15,569 nt of DNA from Bacteroidales bacterium UBA2295 (GCA_002345825.1 DDWD01000071.1:1-15569); one strand, 5' to 3'. Positions 6,318 to 15,243 are shown, numbered from the stretch's first letter. The notes: a model not told the origin generated them from the letters alone. Numbers and translations are program-made.

Positions 6318-7949
6318 TTATCGTATTCTATATACTATGTCATTCAAATCACGGACTCTTCCGTCGGGGCCTACTGCTTTTACATCAATTATGTTGACGG
6401 TTTGTCCACCCCTTAGACTTTCAATAATGCGTCGCTGCTCGTCAGTTATAAGCTGATTGTTCGATGTTGCTGTTCTAGTAAAACCACCAACAGTAGCCAT
6501 TACAGTAAATCCTGTGATATTGAAACTTAGGTCGAAGTCAAAACCCATAGGCATTCTAGCTTCAACGGCAAGCGAAGCAGCAAGTTCATTTTTATCTACA
6601 ATTCTGGATGTAATATTACGAACGGCTGCAGTTGGGTCGGGAACTTCTCTAACGCGAAACTGTCTAGTTCCCATATTTCTTCGGTTACCCTCAATTTGGG
6701 CAAAAACAGTTACGTTACAGGTGTTGCCTCTACCGGGAATAACTTCAAAGCCATCACCTAACTTTCGAATTGTACCACCTCCATCAACATTAACTGATAA
6801 CCTATCCGAGGATATACCAGGAATTGATATTTCAACAGGATTTTCAACCCCACGATAGAAAACGTTCATCTTGCTTGGTGAAACCACCACGTTAGGCTCA
6901 GCCACTTCGTATTCATGGTCAAAGGGCCGTCTCAATTTTGATCCATCCGGAGCAGTAACCTCTAACAAGCCAGACCAGCGAGTAATACCCGTTCTGCTGG
7001 CTCTTCTGCTAAAAATCCCTCGTCCTCCTTCTACCGGAACCTCTTCATACGATCCCACCATTCTATACTCCTCAATACCTTGATCGTTTAAGTACGACTC
7101 ATAATTCCCGATAAAAATTCTTGGAACCTGGGTTGTGTCAGATGCAGCAAGAAATATCTCTGCTTCAAACTCATTACCCTGAAAAATGTAGCTAGATTTT
7201 GGAATAACTACCGCATCCAGCTTATTTACCTTGAAATCACCAGCATCAACCTGTTGCAACAAATAGCCAACCACTTCTGCTTCAACATTAAGCACGTCAA
7301 GTTGAATTTTTGTCAACTGCGGGAATATAGCCACCAATGGAATATGGTCAAATCGAGTTGACTCCCAAGTATGTGGCGCCCCATCAGCACTGTGGGGTGG
7401 ATCCTCAGTATTGAGCGTATTGTTGATTGATTGGATAAGCTGTTCCGCGGCATTGGGATCAATAAGACCCTTCATGTACTCACGATACTCTTCAATTTTT
7501 TTCTTTAGCTCTGTGGCTTTGCCACCTCCTTCGGCACCAATAAATATACGACCACTAGTGTTGGTATCTCCTTTGCCGCTTATTTTACTGGCATCAATCT
7601 GATTTTCGCCAACCAACGCTGGTGAGTCTTCTTTTTCAGCCGTTACAACTGTTAGCACCTTAAGATCCTGAATATACTCAATAATTTCTTGTGTTTTTTT
7701 CTTGATTTCGTCTGTTGAATTTTTCCAGGGTTCAACCTTTTTGGGATTCACAGCATAGGCACTCTCCATCTGGTTGTAAAGGCGCTCATTCTTAACGGTA
7801 AAACTTCGGGTGGTTTGAGACAAACCGGTGTCAACCAAAACAAAAGCATCGAGTACTGTGGCCGACACGTTCAATGCAAGCATTGCGGTTAGCACTAGGT
7901 ACATCATACCTATCATCTTTTGTCTCGGGGTTTCTTTGCCGCCTGCCAT
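6318..7949 (-). CDS. gldM: Type IX secretion / gliding motility motor protein GldM (PorM)
   Basis: This 543-residue inner-membrane protein has one N-terminal membrane helix (about 13-34, MIGMMYLVLTAMLALNVSAT) and a long periplasmic part. In structures of the family this part folds as a helical domain followed by three beta domains reaching towards the GldK/GldN ring. With GldL it forms the motor that uses proton-motive force. The family N-terminal signature MAGGKETPRQKMIGMMYLVL is intact, including R9, the arginine reported to pair with a glutamate of GldL. Other recognisable parts are SYIFQGNEFEAEIFLAA-like strands near 255-275, VVSPSKMNVFYRGVENPVEI (about 351-370), and the C-terminal domain ending in DLNDIVYRIR. 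Length is slightly above the usual 510-530. It sits 22 bases after gldL and 10 before gldN. Confidence 0.96.
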   Translation of the reverse strand: MAGGKETPRQKMIGMMYLVLTAMLALNVSATVLDAFVLVDTGLSQTTRSFTVKNERLYNQMESAYAVNPKKVEPWKNSTDEIKKKTQEIIEYIQDLKVLTVVTAEKEDSPALVGENQIDASKISGKGDTNTSGRIFIGAEGGGKATELKKKIEEYREYMKGLIDPNAAEQLIQSINNTLNTEDPPHSADGAPHTWESTRFDHIPLVAIFPQLTKIQLDVLNVEAEVVGYLLQQVDAGDFKVNKLDAVVIPKSSYIFQGNEFEAEIFLAASDTTQVPRIFIGNYESYLNDQGIEEYRMVGSYEEVPVEGGRGIFSRRASRTGITRWSGLLEVTAPDGSKLRRPFDHEYEVAEPNVVVSPSKMNVFYRGVENPVEISIPGISSDRLSVNVDGGGTIRKLGDGFEVIPGRGNTCNVTVFAQIEGNRRNMGTRQFRVREVPDPTAAVRNITSRIVDKNELAASLAVEARMPMGFDFDLSFNITGFTVMATVGGFTRTATSNNQLITDEQRRIIESLRGGQTVNIIDVKAVGPDGRVRDLNDIVYRIR

Positions 7950-7971
7950 AATCTTAGGTTAATCTAGAGAA

Positions 7972-9174
7972 TTATGCGTTGTTTGACATAACGTTCATTG
8001 CCGATAGCATATTGCCATAAACAGTATTGAGTGAGGCAATGCTTTGATTCAACTTTGAAACTGAATCGGCATACTTCTCAGTCTCTTCTATTGAGGTATT
8101 CAGTTTTTTCATCATCGATTCAACACCAGCATACACCTTCTGTGATTCCTTGAGTTTTTCTGAGGTACCCTGAAGGTGCAACTCATGAGCGGCATTCAAT
8201 GCGGCCATATTTTTGTTAAGGCGATCGAGCTGGGTTTGGTAATCGGTGCTACTTTTTGATATTATTTCACCATTAGCTTTCATTGCCTCAGCTAGCTGAT
8301 TATAAACCGTAGTTAAGCCGTTCGCAGAAGTACCCATTTGGTTGGCCACCTCAGTACCCGACTGTACCAAACGCTCGTGAACCTCTTTTCCCGCTTCTGT
8401 AAGGTGATTTTCCAAACTACCAACTGAACGTTCAACGCCGCCCTTAAAGTTCTCACCACTTTCGGAAATGGTGCCAGCGACCTTTTGAAAACTTTCGGAA
8501 AGAATATTTACCGACTCGTTTAAAACCTGTCCACTTCCCTGATAGTTCTCAACAAAACCCTCTATGGATTGGCTCGCTTTCTTAATGTTTTCGGTATATG
8601 AACTTGTTGCTACTGCTGCTTCAGATATATCAGAAATTTTTGCGGTTGTGTCGCTGAGTTTATTTAGCCCTTTGCTAATCTTCTCGAAGAGCTCGGGTCC
8701 AATTTCAGCTTTTTCTAGCATTTCGTTAAATTTTTCAGAAAAAACTAAACCGGCTCCCCCTGTTGAAGCATAAACGGGAGTTGACTCGCCCCCTGCTGAG
8801 ATTTGCTGGGGCGCACCTCCTCCTGCAGTAGCAGACATAACGCTAGTGATAATTTCCTTAAGATCCTCAGCATTTACACCTTCAAGACCCGATCCCTTTC
8901 TATACTTCCGTAGCTCCTCCTCATCGGACATTCCTGCTAATTCTGGATAAACTAAGGTCCAGTCGGGTTCGTCATGCAACGGTTCGAATGCGGAGAAAAA
9001 GAAAATTACAACCTCTGTTGTCATTCCAATGGTAAGCATTGTTCCAGCGCCTGGCCAATACATTAGCTTGAAGAGTGCTCCTGTAAGTACAAGTGCTGCT
9101 CCCCAGGCATAAAGGTACTTCATGAAGTTTCTCCACTTTTCCCCTTGAACTATTTCAGAAATATTGATTCCCAT
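7972..9174 (-). CDS. gldL: Type IX secretion / gliding motility motor protein GldL (PorL), with extended cytoplasmic tail
   Basis: This 400-residue inner-membrane motor subunit has two membrane helices (about 19-37 and 44-63) and the family signature YAWGAALVLTGALFKLMYWPG followed by TTEVVIFFFSAFEP. E54 corresponds by eye to the membrane glutamate shown to be important for proton-driven function in Flavobacterium GldL, and the SAFEP glutamate (E64) is also kept. After a short conserved stretch (DWTLVYPELAGMSDEEEL, 71-88) the rest, about 300 residues, is Ser/Gly/Ala-rich and strongly helical, without Trp or Pro-rich breaks beyond residue 165. Typical GldL proteins are about 200-310 residues, so the tail is unusually long. 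It resembles chemoreceptor-like coiled coil in composition, but no receptor signature is seen. ATG 9174 is the only start consistent with the family N-terminus. Confidence 0.94.
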   Translation of the reverse strand: MGINISEIVQGEKWRNFMKYLYAWGAALVLTGALFKLMYWPGAGTMLTIGMTTEVVIFFFSAFEPLHDEPDWTLVYPELAGMSDEEELRKYRKGSGLEGVNAEDLKEIITSVMSATAGGGAPQQISAGGESTPVYASTGGAGLVFSEKFNEMLEKAEIGPELFEKISKGLNKLSDTTAKISDISEAAVATSSYTENIKKASQSIEGFVENYQGSGQVLNESVNILSESFQKVAGTISESGENFKGGVERSVGSLENHLTEAGKEVHERLVQSGTEVANQMGTSANGLTTVYNQLAEAMKANGEIISKSSTDYQTQLDRLNKNMAALNAAHELHLQGTSEKLKESQKVYAGVESMMKKLNTSIEETEKYADSVSKLNQSIASLNTVYGNMLSAMNVMSNNA

Positions 9175-9217
9175 TGTGATGAAGTTGGTTAATTATCCAA
9201 TCCAAAAATCTGTTCTA

Positions 9218-10555
9218 TTACCTAGATCCGGTGTATGTTCTAATACACCTAAAACCTACGTGTGTTTTTGCGCTATCCTGATATTCGTATGAACGAACAC
9301 CCACCTGCATAAAGTGTCCAATATCTTTCCAACTTCCACCCCGTACTACCTTTCTTTTCATGGCTGGTGGATCGTTTGGCTTAGCATTGTACTTATAATC
9401 GGGGTTCATATCATGCATAAAAATGTAGGCACTCTCATCGTACGCATTGGCGGTCCACTCTGCCACGTTACCTGCCATATCATACAATCCATAATCGTTA
9501 GGTTCATAACTACCCACTGGTAGTGTGTTGTACCCACCATCGTCGACATAATTTCCTCTGAGGGGCTTGAAGTTTGCTAAGAAACAACCTTCTGCATTTC
9601 GGGTGTAAGGGCCACCCCATGGGAACATACTGTGGTCGAGTCCTCCGCGGGCGGCGTACTCCCATTCGGCTTCGTTAGGTAGCCTAAACTCAGGAACAGG
9701 AGGAAGTCCGCGTTGTGCATAATACCGATTAAGATATTGAGTACGCCAAATGGTAAATGCGTAGGCTTGTCTCCAACTTACACCAACTACGGGATAATTA
9801 TCGAACGATGGGTGCCAAAAATAGTTGGCAGTGTAAGGCTCATTGTACGAATAGCTAAAGTCGCTAATCCAAGCCAATGTGTCGGGGTATACGTTAACTT
9901 TATCTCTAATGATAAACGAAGATCGACTGGTTACCCGAACAGGAACTCCCATTTGGTTAGTAATCTCTGCATTCTCCTCGTACGATCCTGTTTCAAAGTT
10001 CCACCTGTTTTTCTTTTTGGCGGCTTGCTGAAGATCAATCCAGAAAAATTCATAGTTTAATTTGCGTGTATCAATCTCTTTGCGACTATAAAAACGCTCG
10101 TCCTCGGGGTAATACATTTGGCTAAGAATCTCCTGTTGCTCTTCGTCCATAAGATCAATGGGAATATCCCATACAAGAACAGGTGGATTAATCGGGTTAC
10201 CAAACTCATCTTCCTGGATAGAAAAATCTTCAATTTGTTCGCTTAACAGCCTCCGAGAAATTGAATCCCTCACATAGTATACAAACTGACGATATTGGTT
10301 GTTCGTAATTTCAGTTTGATCCATCCAAAATGCATCAATAGAAACGGTTCTTGCGGGTGCATTTACTGCCCAGGTGATATCCTCGTCATCACTTCCCATT
10401 TTGAATGATCCCATTGGAATGAAAACCATTCCATAAGGGGTAGGATCCTGAAAGCCCCTGCGACCAGGTACTCCAGTTAACTCTCCATTCTGGCCAGGAC
10501 CACAACTGCTAACAATTGCAGCAAGAACAACAATAAATACAAGAAGATTTCTCAT
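9218..10555 (-). CDS. gldK: Type IX secretion / gliding motility lipoprotein GldK (PorK)
   Basis: This 445-residue outer-membrane lipoprotein has a signal sequence with hydrophobic core LVFIVVLAAI and lipobox VSSC with C18 as the lipidated cysteine, followed by GPGQNGE. The mature part is a formylglycine-generating-enzyme (SUMF1) fold: FIPMGSFKMGS (45-55), DQTEITNNQYRQF (79-91), VVGVSWRQAYAF (256-267), RLPNEAEWEYAARGG (291-305), GLYDMAGNVAEWT (356-368) and VRGGSWKD (404-411). The two copper-binding cysteines of true FGEs fall on D411 and M416 here, so it is structural, as expected of GldK, which builds rings with GldN. Residues about 95-250 form the usual GldK insertion between core motifs. 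ATG 10555 has GGAG four bases upstream. It follows porP with a 57-base gap. Confidence 0.95.
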   Translation of the reverse strand: MRNLLVFIVVLAAIVSSCGPGQNGELTGVPGRRGFQDPTPYGMVFIPMGSFKMGSDDEDITWAVNAPARTVSIDAFWMDQTEITNNQYRQFVYYVRDSISRRLLSEQIEDFSIQEDEFGNPINPPVLVWDIPIDLMDEEQQEILSQMYYPEDERFYSRKEIDTRKLNYEFFWIDLQQAAKKKNRWNFETGSYEENAEITNQMGVPVRVTSRSSFIIRDKVNVYPDTLAWISDFSYSYNEPYTANYFWHPSFDNYPVVGVSWRQAYAFTIWRTQYLNRYYAQRGLPPVPEFRLPNEAEWEYAARGGLDHSMFPWGGPYTRNAEGCFLANFKPLRGNYVDDGGYNTLPVGSYEPNDYGLYDMAGNVAEWTANAYDESAYIFMHDMNPDYKYNAKPNDPPAMKRKVVRGGSWKDIGHFMQVGVRSYEYQDSAKTHVGFRCIRTYTGSR

Positions 10556-10612
10556 AACACTCCGATTATTAATTGCAAATAACGTAAAAATATTTTTAAA
10601 ATTCTTTGTTGA

Positions 10613-11542
10613 CTATAAAAATCTGATGCTTTTATACTGTTGAGGCGCACGCTCCTTTTTGAGTGAAAAACAATATCCTAGCATCAGCTCATGCGATCCG
10701 CTATTGAAACTACTAATTTCTGTTGTGGAAAAATCGTAAGCATAACCAACCCTCATTCCGGAAAATAGTTCAATACCAATCATACCAGTTACCGACTCTC
10801 CCACACGATAAGAAACGCCACCCCAAAACTTTTTATTGTATATAAAGTTTATTCCTGCGGTTAAATGGTTTATGACAAGGTCGGTACTTATTACAACAGA
10901 GGGACTTACCTCCCATGCTTGATTCGGCAATTGTAAAAAATAGCCCCCGGTAACGTAAAAATGTCTACGGTAATAGCTTGGGTACTCATCGTAAAATGTT
11001 GTTTGATTTAAATGTGTTGCCGATATCCCAAAAAACATTTCATTGCTATTGAAATAGACGCCTGCACCCAGATCAAAGTTCATACTGCTCTGTGGCTCTT
11101 GGGGTACCAGGTTGTTATCGGGCCCTTGGGCATCAGGAAAATTCCAGGATGGTTCAAGGGTATTGTTAATAAAGCCACCGTTAACACCAAAAGCCAAGTT
11201 ACCGACCCCCTGAATTGAAAACCTTACCGCATAGGCTAAATCAACACCAATATCCTTATTAAAGCCGAACTCATCTTGTAAAATATTAAGGCCTATGCCG
11301 CTGGAAAGCCCGAAGGGATTGATGGCAGCATCAACGTTAACGAGGCTTGTTATGGGACTGCCCTCACCAAAACCCATCCATTGCTGACGGTGAATTGCTG
11401 TAGCACAAATCATTCCGCTACTACCTGTGTAAGCGGGGTTTATGGCCATCTGGTTAAAAACGTTGTGGCTAAGCAAGGGATCCTGCTGAGCCATCGAAGT
11501 TAAAGCAGAGAACAACGATAAGGTTATAAATATTTTTCTCAT
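10613..11542 (-). CDS. porP: PorP/SprF family type IX secretion outer-membrane protein
   Basis: This 309-residue predicted outer-membrane beta-barrel is the first gene of the T9SS operon. ATG 11542 is preferred to a TTG just before it; it gives the signal peptide MRKIFITLSLFSALTSMA cleaved before QQDP. The PorP/SprF signature is clear: DPLLSHNVFNQMAINPAYTG (about 21-40), HRQQWMGF (51-58), LGLNILQDEFGFN-like strand (83-95 region), and the closing SGSHELMLGYCF. Alternating aromatic/hydrophobic strands run to the C-terminus. Family members are needed for T9SS function or for surface attachment of particular cargo such as SprB in Flavobacterium (SprF). Position next to gldK matches Porphyromonas porP rather than an sprF linked to an adhesin gene. 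Confidence 0.93.
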   Translation of the reverse strand: MRKIFITLSLFSALTSMAQQDPLLSHNVFNQMAINPAYTGSSGMICATAIHRQQWMGFGEGSPITSLVNVDAAINPFGLSSGIGLNILQDEFGFNKDIGVDLAYAVRFSIQGVGNLAFGVNGGFINNTLEPSWNFPDAQGPDNNLVPQEPQSSMNFDLGAGVYFNSNEMFFGISATHLNQTTFYDEYPSYYRRHFYVTGGYFLQLPNQAWEVSPSVVISTDLVINHLTAGINFIYNKKFWGGVSYRVGESVTGMIGIELFSGMRVGYAYDFSTTEISSFNSGSHELMLGYCFSLKKERAPQQYKSIRFL

Positions 11543-11755
11543 CAACTATAGCCTTATTCCCATTAATTAGAGCATTATACCATTAGGTAAAGTAAATAAA
11601 AAAATTATTCTCCAACAAACTTTATCAACAATTATCTGTTGATAAATCGAAAAAGTGTGCTTTGGGCTTATACTTTGAATTTATTAATAATGTTACCTCT
11701 TATCTAAAATTTTTATGTAATTAATTTTAGCGTATTGCTTTAATTAATTTTAAAA
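11543..11755 (-). promoter_or_regulatory. Upstream region of the T9SS operon with a perfect 10-bp inverted repeat
   Basis: The 213-base gap holds the likely control region of porP-gldKLMN. The inverted repeat TTTATCAACA (11621-11630) and TGTTGATAAA (11637-11646) is perfect over 10 bases with a 6-base spacer. It has no U-tract and so looks more like a protein-binding site than a terminator. Just downstream on the minus strand is TTTGTTG (11619-11613), then, after about 20 bases, TTACTTTA, a weak match to the Bacteroidetes -33/-7 pair. The repeat would thus sit immediately upstream of -33, where an activator would bind. A 12-base direct repeat, TAATTAATTTTA (11718-11729 and 11741-11752), lies near the end of the preceding gene. 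Confidence 0.5.
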
Positions 11756-12916
11756 CTACCTGATTCTGTTCCAAATGCGCATCCACCTGTCGGGTACATC
11801 ACCTTGACTAGCCTTCTGATAATCGGTTCGTGAACATGATGCCACAATGGGGTTACCGTTGGTTTTCTTTGTTCCAGGAAGTTCAAACCACCACGAATCG
11901 GTGAGGGTATTCTGCAGAAAAACCAATTCAATCTTTGGAATAGGGCTTTTGATATAAAACCGCTTGACATTTGATGTGCTTTCTGCGAAGGTGGGATATT
12001 TTGATCGTGCATTAAATCCGTCGATAAAATGCCAAACAATATGCGCTCCAAGGCTGGCACTCTGACTAAATGGATCGTTTAGCGTATTTAGCTCGAATAG
12101 CCCAAATACCTTTGCGCTGCTGCTAACACCTGAGTACCTTGCCAGCTGGCATATCTCTTCGGAGTAAAAACCGTTGGGCGATGGATACACAACCCCTGGG
12201 GAATCGCCCTGCTTTATACATCCCATATCGAGGCTAATCAGGTGCGAATCGCGAAGCGTAGGCTCAATCTCAGACATTGCTCCCCTTACAAATCCCAACC
12301 TAGATAGCTCGTAATTTCTGGCAGATAGCACATCTAGATGTCGACTATCAACCAAGTAGCCCTGGTATCCAATAACGTTTAATGCGAAAAGTTGATCTCC
12401 TCCATCTTTTAATATCTTATCGATATAGCAACTCGACGAAAAATCCCCATCGTTACTACCCATATCAATGGTATAATCGATAACTGAAACCGTGGGGTTT
12501 ACAACATGCTCAGCAGTTGCCAAGTAAAGGGGCCAGGTGATTTCTTGAGTCCCTCCCAAAATAATGCAGGTTGCCCCTTTTCCAACGAGATATTCAACCA
12601 CATCGCGAACCGCCATGTAAGTATCGGCTGGGCTTGCTGTCTGTTTAATATTTCCCAAATCAACCATAGGTTGTTTTAGGTTTGATGCCGAGAGGCTGTA
12701 TAGGAATTGCCGAATCGCATCGGAGCTATGAGCAGCACCTGGATTGCTAGAATTTCTGGTTTCGTTAACCCCAAAGATAACCAGCGTTGAGCTGTCGATT
12801 TGGATATTCTTGCTAACGCCTAAGACCTGAATCTTTCCGAAGATTGAAGCATTTTTGGGCAATCCCAACGTGGTGGGCAGAGCTTCCGATGAATCAAAAT
12901 AATCAGCTAGATTCAT
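11756..12916 (-). CDS. Arginase/formimidoylglutamase-fold protein with degenerate metal site
   Basis: This 386-residue cytosolic protein is recognisable as ureohydrolase superfamily (arginase, agmatinase, formimidoylglutamase) from VIFGVNETRNSSNPGAAHSSDAIRQFLY (46-73), CIILGGTQEITWPLY (117-131), VIDYTID (145-151), LISLDMG (226-232) and FGLFELN (271-277). Against the classical motifs GGDH, DAHxD and SxDxD, three of six Mn ligands are replaced (GGDH His is Q124, DAHxD His is T149, second Asp of SxDxD is G232). D147, D151 and D230 remain. Hydrolase activity is therefore doubtful; it may bind a ligand or one metal, or serve a structural role. The C-terminal segment after 300 (ending DRWMRIWNRIR) is an addition beyond the arginase core. 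The ATG overlaps the topA stop by four bases (ATGA), implying translational coupling. I know of no established function for this variant. Confidence 0.75.
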   Translation of the reverse strand: MNLADYFDSSEALPTTLGLPKNASIFGKIQVLGVSKNIQIDSSTLVIFGVNETRNSSNPGAAHSSDAIRQFLYSLSASNLKQPMVDLGNIKQTASPADTYMAVRDVVEYLVGKGATCIILGGTQEITWPLYLATAEHVVNPTVSVIDYTIDMGSNDGDFSSSCYIDKILKDGGDQLFALNVIGYQGYLVDSRHLDVLSARNYELSRLGFVRGAMSEIEPTLRDSHLISLDMGCIKQGDSPGVVYPSPNGFYSEEICQLARYSGVSSSAKVFGLFELNTLNDPFSQSASLGAHIVWHFIDGFNARSKYPTFAESTSNVKRFYIKSPIPKIELVFLQNTLTDSWWFELPGTKKTNGNPIVASCSRTDYQKASQGDVPDRWMRIWNRIR

Positions 12917-15243
12917 TTCTTTGTTTTTTTTCTTCCTCCAGCTTTTGGCTTTTTGCTGTTTGTTGCAGGCTGTTTTTCAATAATCTCTATGCAGTCCTCG
13001 TATGTAAGGTCGTGAGCATTGGTTCCTTTGGGTATTTTGTAGTTATCCCCCTTGTGCTTAATAAAGGGGCCCCATCTTCCATTAAGCACCTGGGTTTCGG
13101 GGTCATTGTCGAAAACCTTAATGTACTTATCGCGCTCCTTTTGCCTTCCCTCTTCAATTAAATCAATGGCTCTTTCGAGCGTTATGGTTATGGGGTCGTC
13201 GGTTTTTTTGAGTGATACGAATTTGGAGTTATGCCTCACGTAAGGGCCAAATCGGCCTATGCCAATTACCACATCCTTATCCTCGTATTGTCCAACAGTG
13301 CGGGGAAGTTTAAACAGCTCAAGAGCCTCTTCAAGCGTTATCGATTCAATAAGTTGACCCTTAAGCAAGCTGGCAAATTGTGGCTTCTCGCCATCTTTTT
13401 CCTCCGATTCGCCTATTTGAGCAATGGGGCCAAATCGGCCAATACGAACAAGCACAACCTTGCCAGTTTTGGGATCGTTACCGAGCACCCTCTCGCCCTT
13501 GGTATAGTCAGACTCTTTTAAAGTTTTCTCTACATCCTTATGAAATGGCTTGTAGAAACGATCTATCATTGTGGTCCACTCCATATTGCCCTCGGCAATA
13601 TCATCAAACTCCTTTTCGACCGTAGCCGTAAAATTAAAATTGACAATTTTCGGAAAATGTTCAACCAGAAAATCGTTAACAACCATTCCGATATCGCTGG
13701 GGAAAAGTTTCGATTTTTCAGCACCATGTATCTCAACCTTTTTCGATTGAGACACTTTACCTTTTTTGAGCTGGATTATCTGATATTCCCTATCAACACC
13801 TGGTCTGTCATCTTTTAAAACATAACCTCGAGCCAAAATGGTTGATATGGTTGGTGCGTAGGTTGATGGGCGTCCGATGCCCAGCTCCTCAAGCTTTTTC
13901 ACCAAGCTGGCCTCGGTATACCTTGGTGGTCGCTGGGTAAAACGCTCTGTGGCGTTAATTTCAATGGCTTCTAACTTGTCGCCCGCATGTAGCGGTGGTA
14001 ATAAATCTTTGGTTGTTTCCTCGTTCTCCTCATCTGACGACTCGAAGTAAACCCTTAAAAAACCATCGAACAGCAACACCTCGCCAGTTGCTAAAAATTT
14101 ATGCTTCGACTTTGAAATATCAATGGTTGCCGTGGTTTTTTCAAGTGAAGCATCGCTCATTTGCGAAGCAATGGTTCGCTTCCATATCAGCTCGTAAAGT
14201 CTCTGCTCGCCAGAGCTTCCTGATATCTTCTGCCTGTCAAGATATGTAGGCCTTATGGCCTCATGGGCCTCCTGTGCTCCTTTGGCCTTGGTTTTATATG
14301 CTCTTGCTTTGTGGTATTTATCTCCAAACTCTTTTAATATTACCTCTTTAGCGGAATCAACGGCTGTTGCCGAAAGGTTCACCGAGTCTGTCCTCATGTA
14401 GGTGATGTGCCCTGCCTCGTACAATCGCTGGGCGATGGTCATGGTTTGACCCACCGAGAAGCTAAGCTTACGGCTTGCCTCCTGCTGCAATGTTGAGGTT
14501 GTGAAAGGAGGCGCTGGACTTTTCTTTGATGGTTTTTTTGTTACATCGGAAACCATAAACTTTGCCGATTTACATTGCTCAAGCAAGTTTAAAGCCTCCT
14601 CGCGGGTACTCATTCTTGAATTAAGCTCGGCCTTAAGCCTGGCATCTCCCTGAAATAGCCCCGCTACCTTATAAAAATTGTCGGTCTTAAAAGATATAAT
14701 CTCTCGCTCTCGCTCCACGATTAACCGAACGGCAACAGATTGAACTCTACCTGCCGAGAGTGAAGGTTTTACCTTTTTCCATAGAATTGGTGAAACCTCA
14801 AAGCCCACAATCCTGTCGAGCACACGCCGGGCTTGCTGAGCATTCACCAGGTTGATGTTAATGCTTCTGGGGTTGCTTATGGCTGCTTCTATGGCCGTCT
14901 TGGTTATCTCATGAAAAACGATTCGCTTGGTTCTCTTAGGGTCAAGCTTTAAAACTTCGGACAGGTGCCATGCTATGGCCTCCCCCTCACGGTCTTCATC
15001 GGAAGCTAGCCAAATGATCTCAGCATCTTTCGATAGTTTCTTCAACTCATCAACCACCTTGCTCTTATCGCTATTTACCACGTACTCGGGCTTGTAATTC
15101 TTCTCCAAATCAATACCCAACTTCTTCTTTGACAAATCACGAATATGGCCAAAGCTCGATTTAACGGTGAAATCCTTACCTAAAAACTTTTCAATGGTTT
15201 TGGCTTTTGCGGGCGACTCAACTATGACTAGGTTCTTTAACAT
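12913..15243 (-). CDS. topA: DNA topoisomerase I (type IA)
   Basis: This 776-residue enzyme relaxes negative supercoils through a transient 5'-phosphotyrosine link. The N-terminal Toprim domain has LVIVESPAKAKTIEKFLG (5-22, with E9) and the metal motif SDEDREGEAIAWHL (81-94). The active-site tyrosine is Y282 in ITYMRTDSVNLS, and GIGRPSTYAPTI marks the later catalytic core. The C-terminus has three Gly-Arg repeat units of the zinc-free topoisomerase C-terminal type: IGRFGPIAQIG, IGRFGPYVRHNSK and GRWGPFIKHKG. It ends in a Lys-rich tail (SKKPKAGGRKKTKK). No zinc-finger cysteine clusters are seen. The frame is open to an ATG at 15288, but the ATG at 15243 gives the conserved MLKNLVIVESP start and lies downstream of the likely promoter. 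The downstream arginase-fold gene overlaps its stop. Confidence 0.96.
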   Translation of the reverse strand: MLKNLVIVESPAKAKTIEKFLGKDFTVKSSFGHIRDLSKKKLGIDLEKNYKPEYVVNSDKSKVVDELKKLSKDAEIIWLASDEDREGEAIAWHLSEVLKLDPKRTKRIVFHEITKTAIEAAISNPRSININLVNAQQARRVLDRIVGFEVSPILWKKVKPSLSAGRVQSVAVRLIVEREREIISFKTDNFYKVAGLFQGDARLKAELNSRMSTREEALNLLEQCKSAKFMVSDVTKKPSKKSPAPPFTTSTLQQEASRKLSFSVGQTMTIAQRLYEAGHITYMRTDSVNLSATAVDSAKEVILKEFGDKYHKARAYKTKAKGAQEAHEAIRPTYLDRQKISGSSGEQRLYELIWKRTIASQMSDASLEKTTATIDISKSKHKFLATGEVLLFDGFLRVYFESSDEENEETTKDLLPPLHAGDKLEAIEINATERFTQRPPRYTEASLVKKLEELGIGRPSTYAPTISTILARGYVLKDDRPGVDREYQIIQLKKGKVSQSKKVEIHGAEKSKLFPSDIGMVVNDFLVEHFPKIVNFNFTATVEKEFDDIAEGNMEWTTMIDRFYKPFHKDVEKTLKESDYTKGERVLGNDPKTGKVVLVRIGRFGPIAQIGESEEKDGEKPQFASLLKGQLIESITLEEALELFKLPRTVGQYEDKDVVIGIGRFGPYVRHNSKFVSLKKTDDPITITLERAIDLIEEGRQKERDKYIKVFDNDPETQVLNGRWGPFIKHKGDNYKIPKGTNAHDLTYEDCIEIIEKQPATNSKKPKAGGRKKTKK

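Noticed and set aside
11621..11646. Two inverted DnaA-box-like 9-mers (TTATCAACA), possible replication origin
   Set aside because: Each differs from the consensus TTATCCACA; there is only this one pair, with no dnaA, dnaN or clustered boxes nearby. An operator fits better.
11740..12060. Minus-strand 106-codon frame
   Set aside because: It overlaps the arginase-fold gene in another frame and looks like a shadow.
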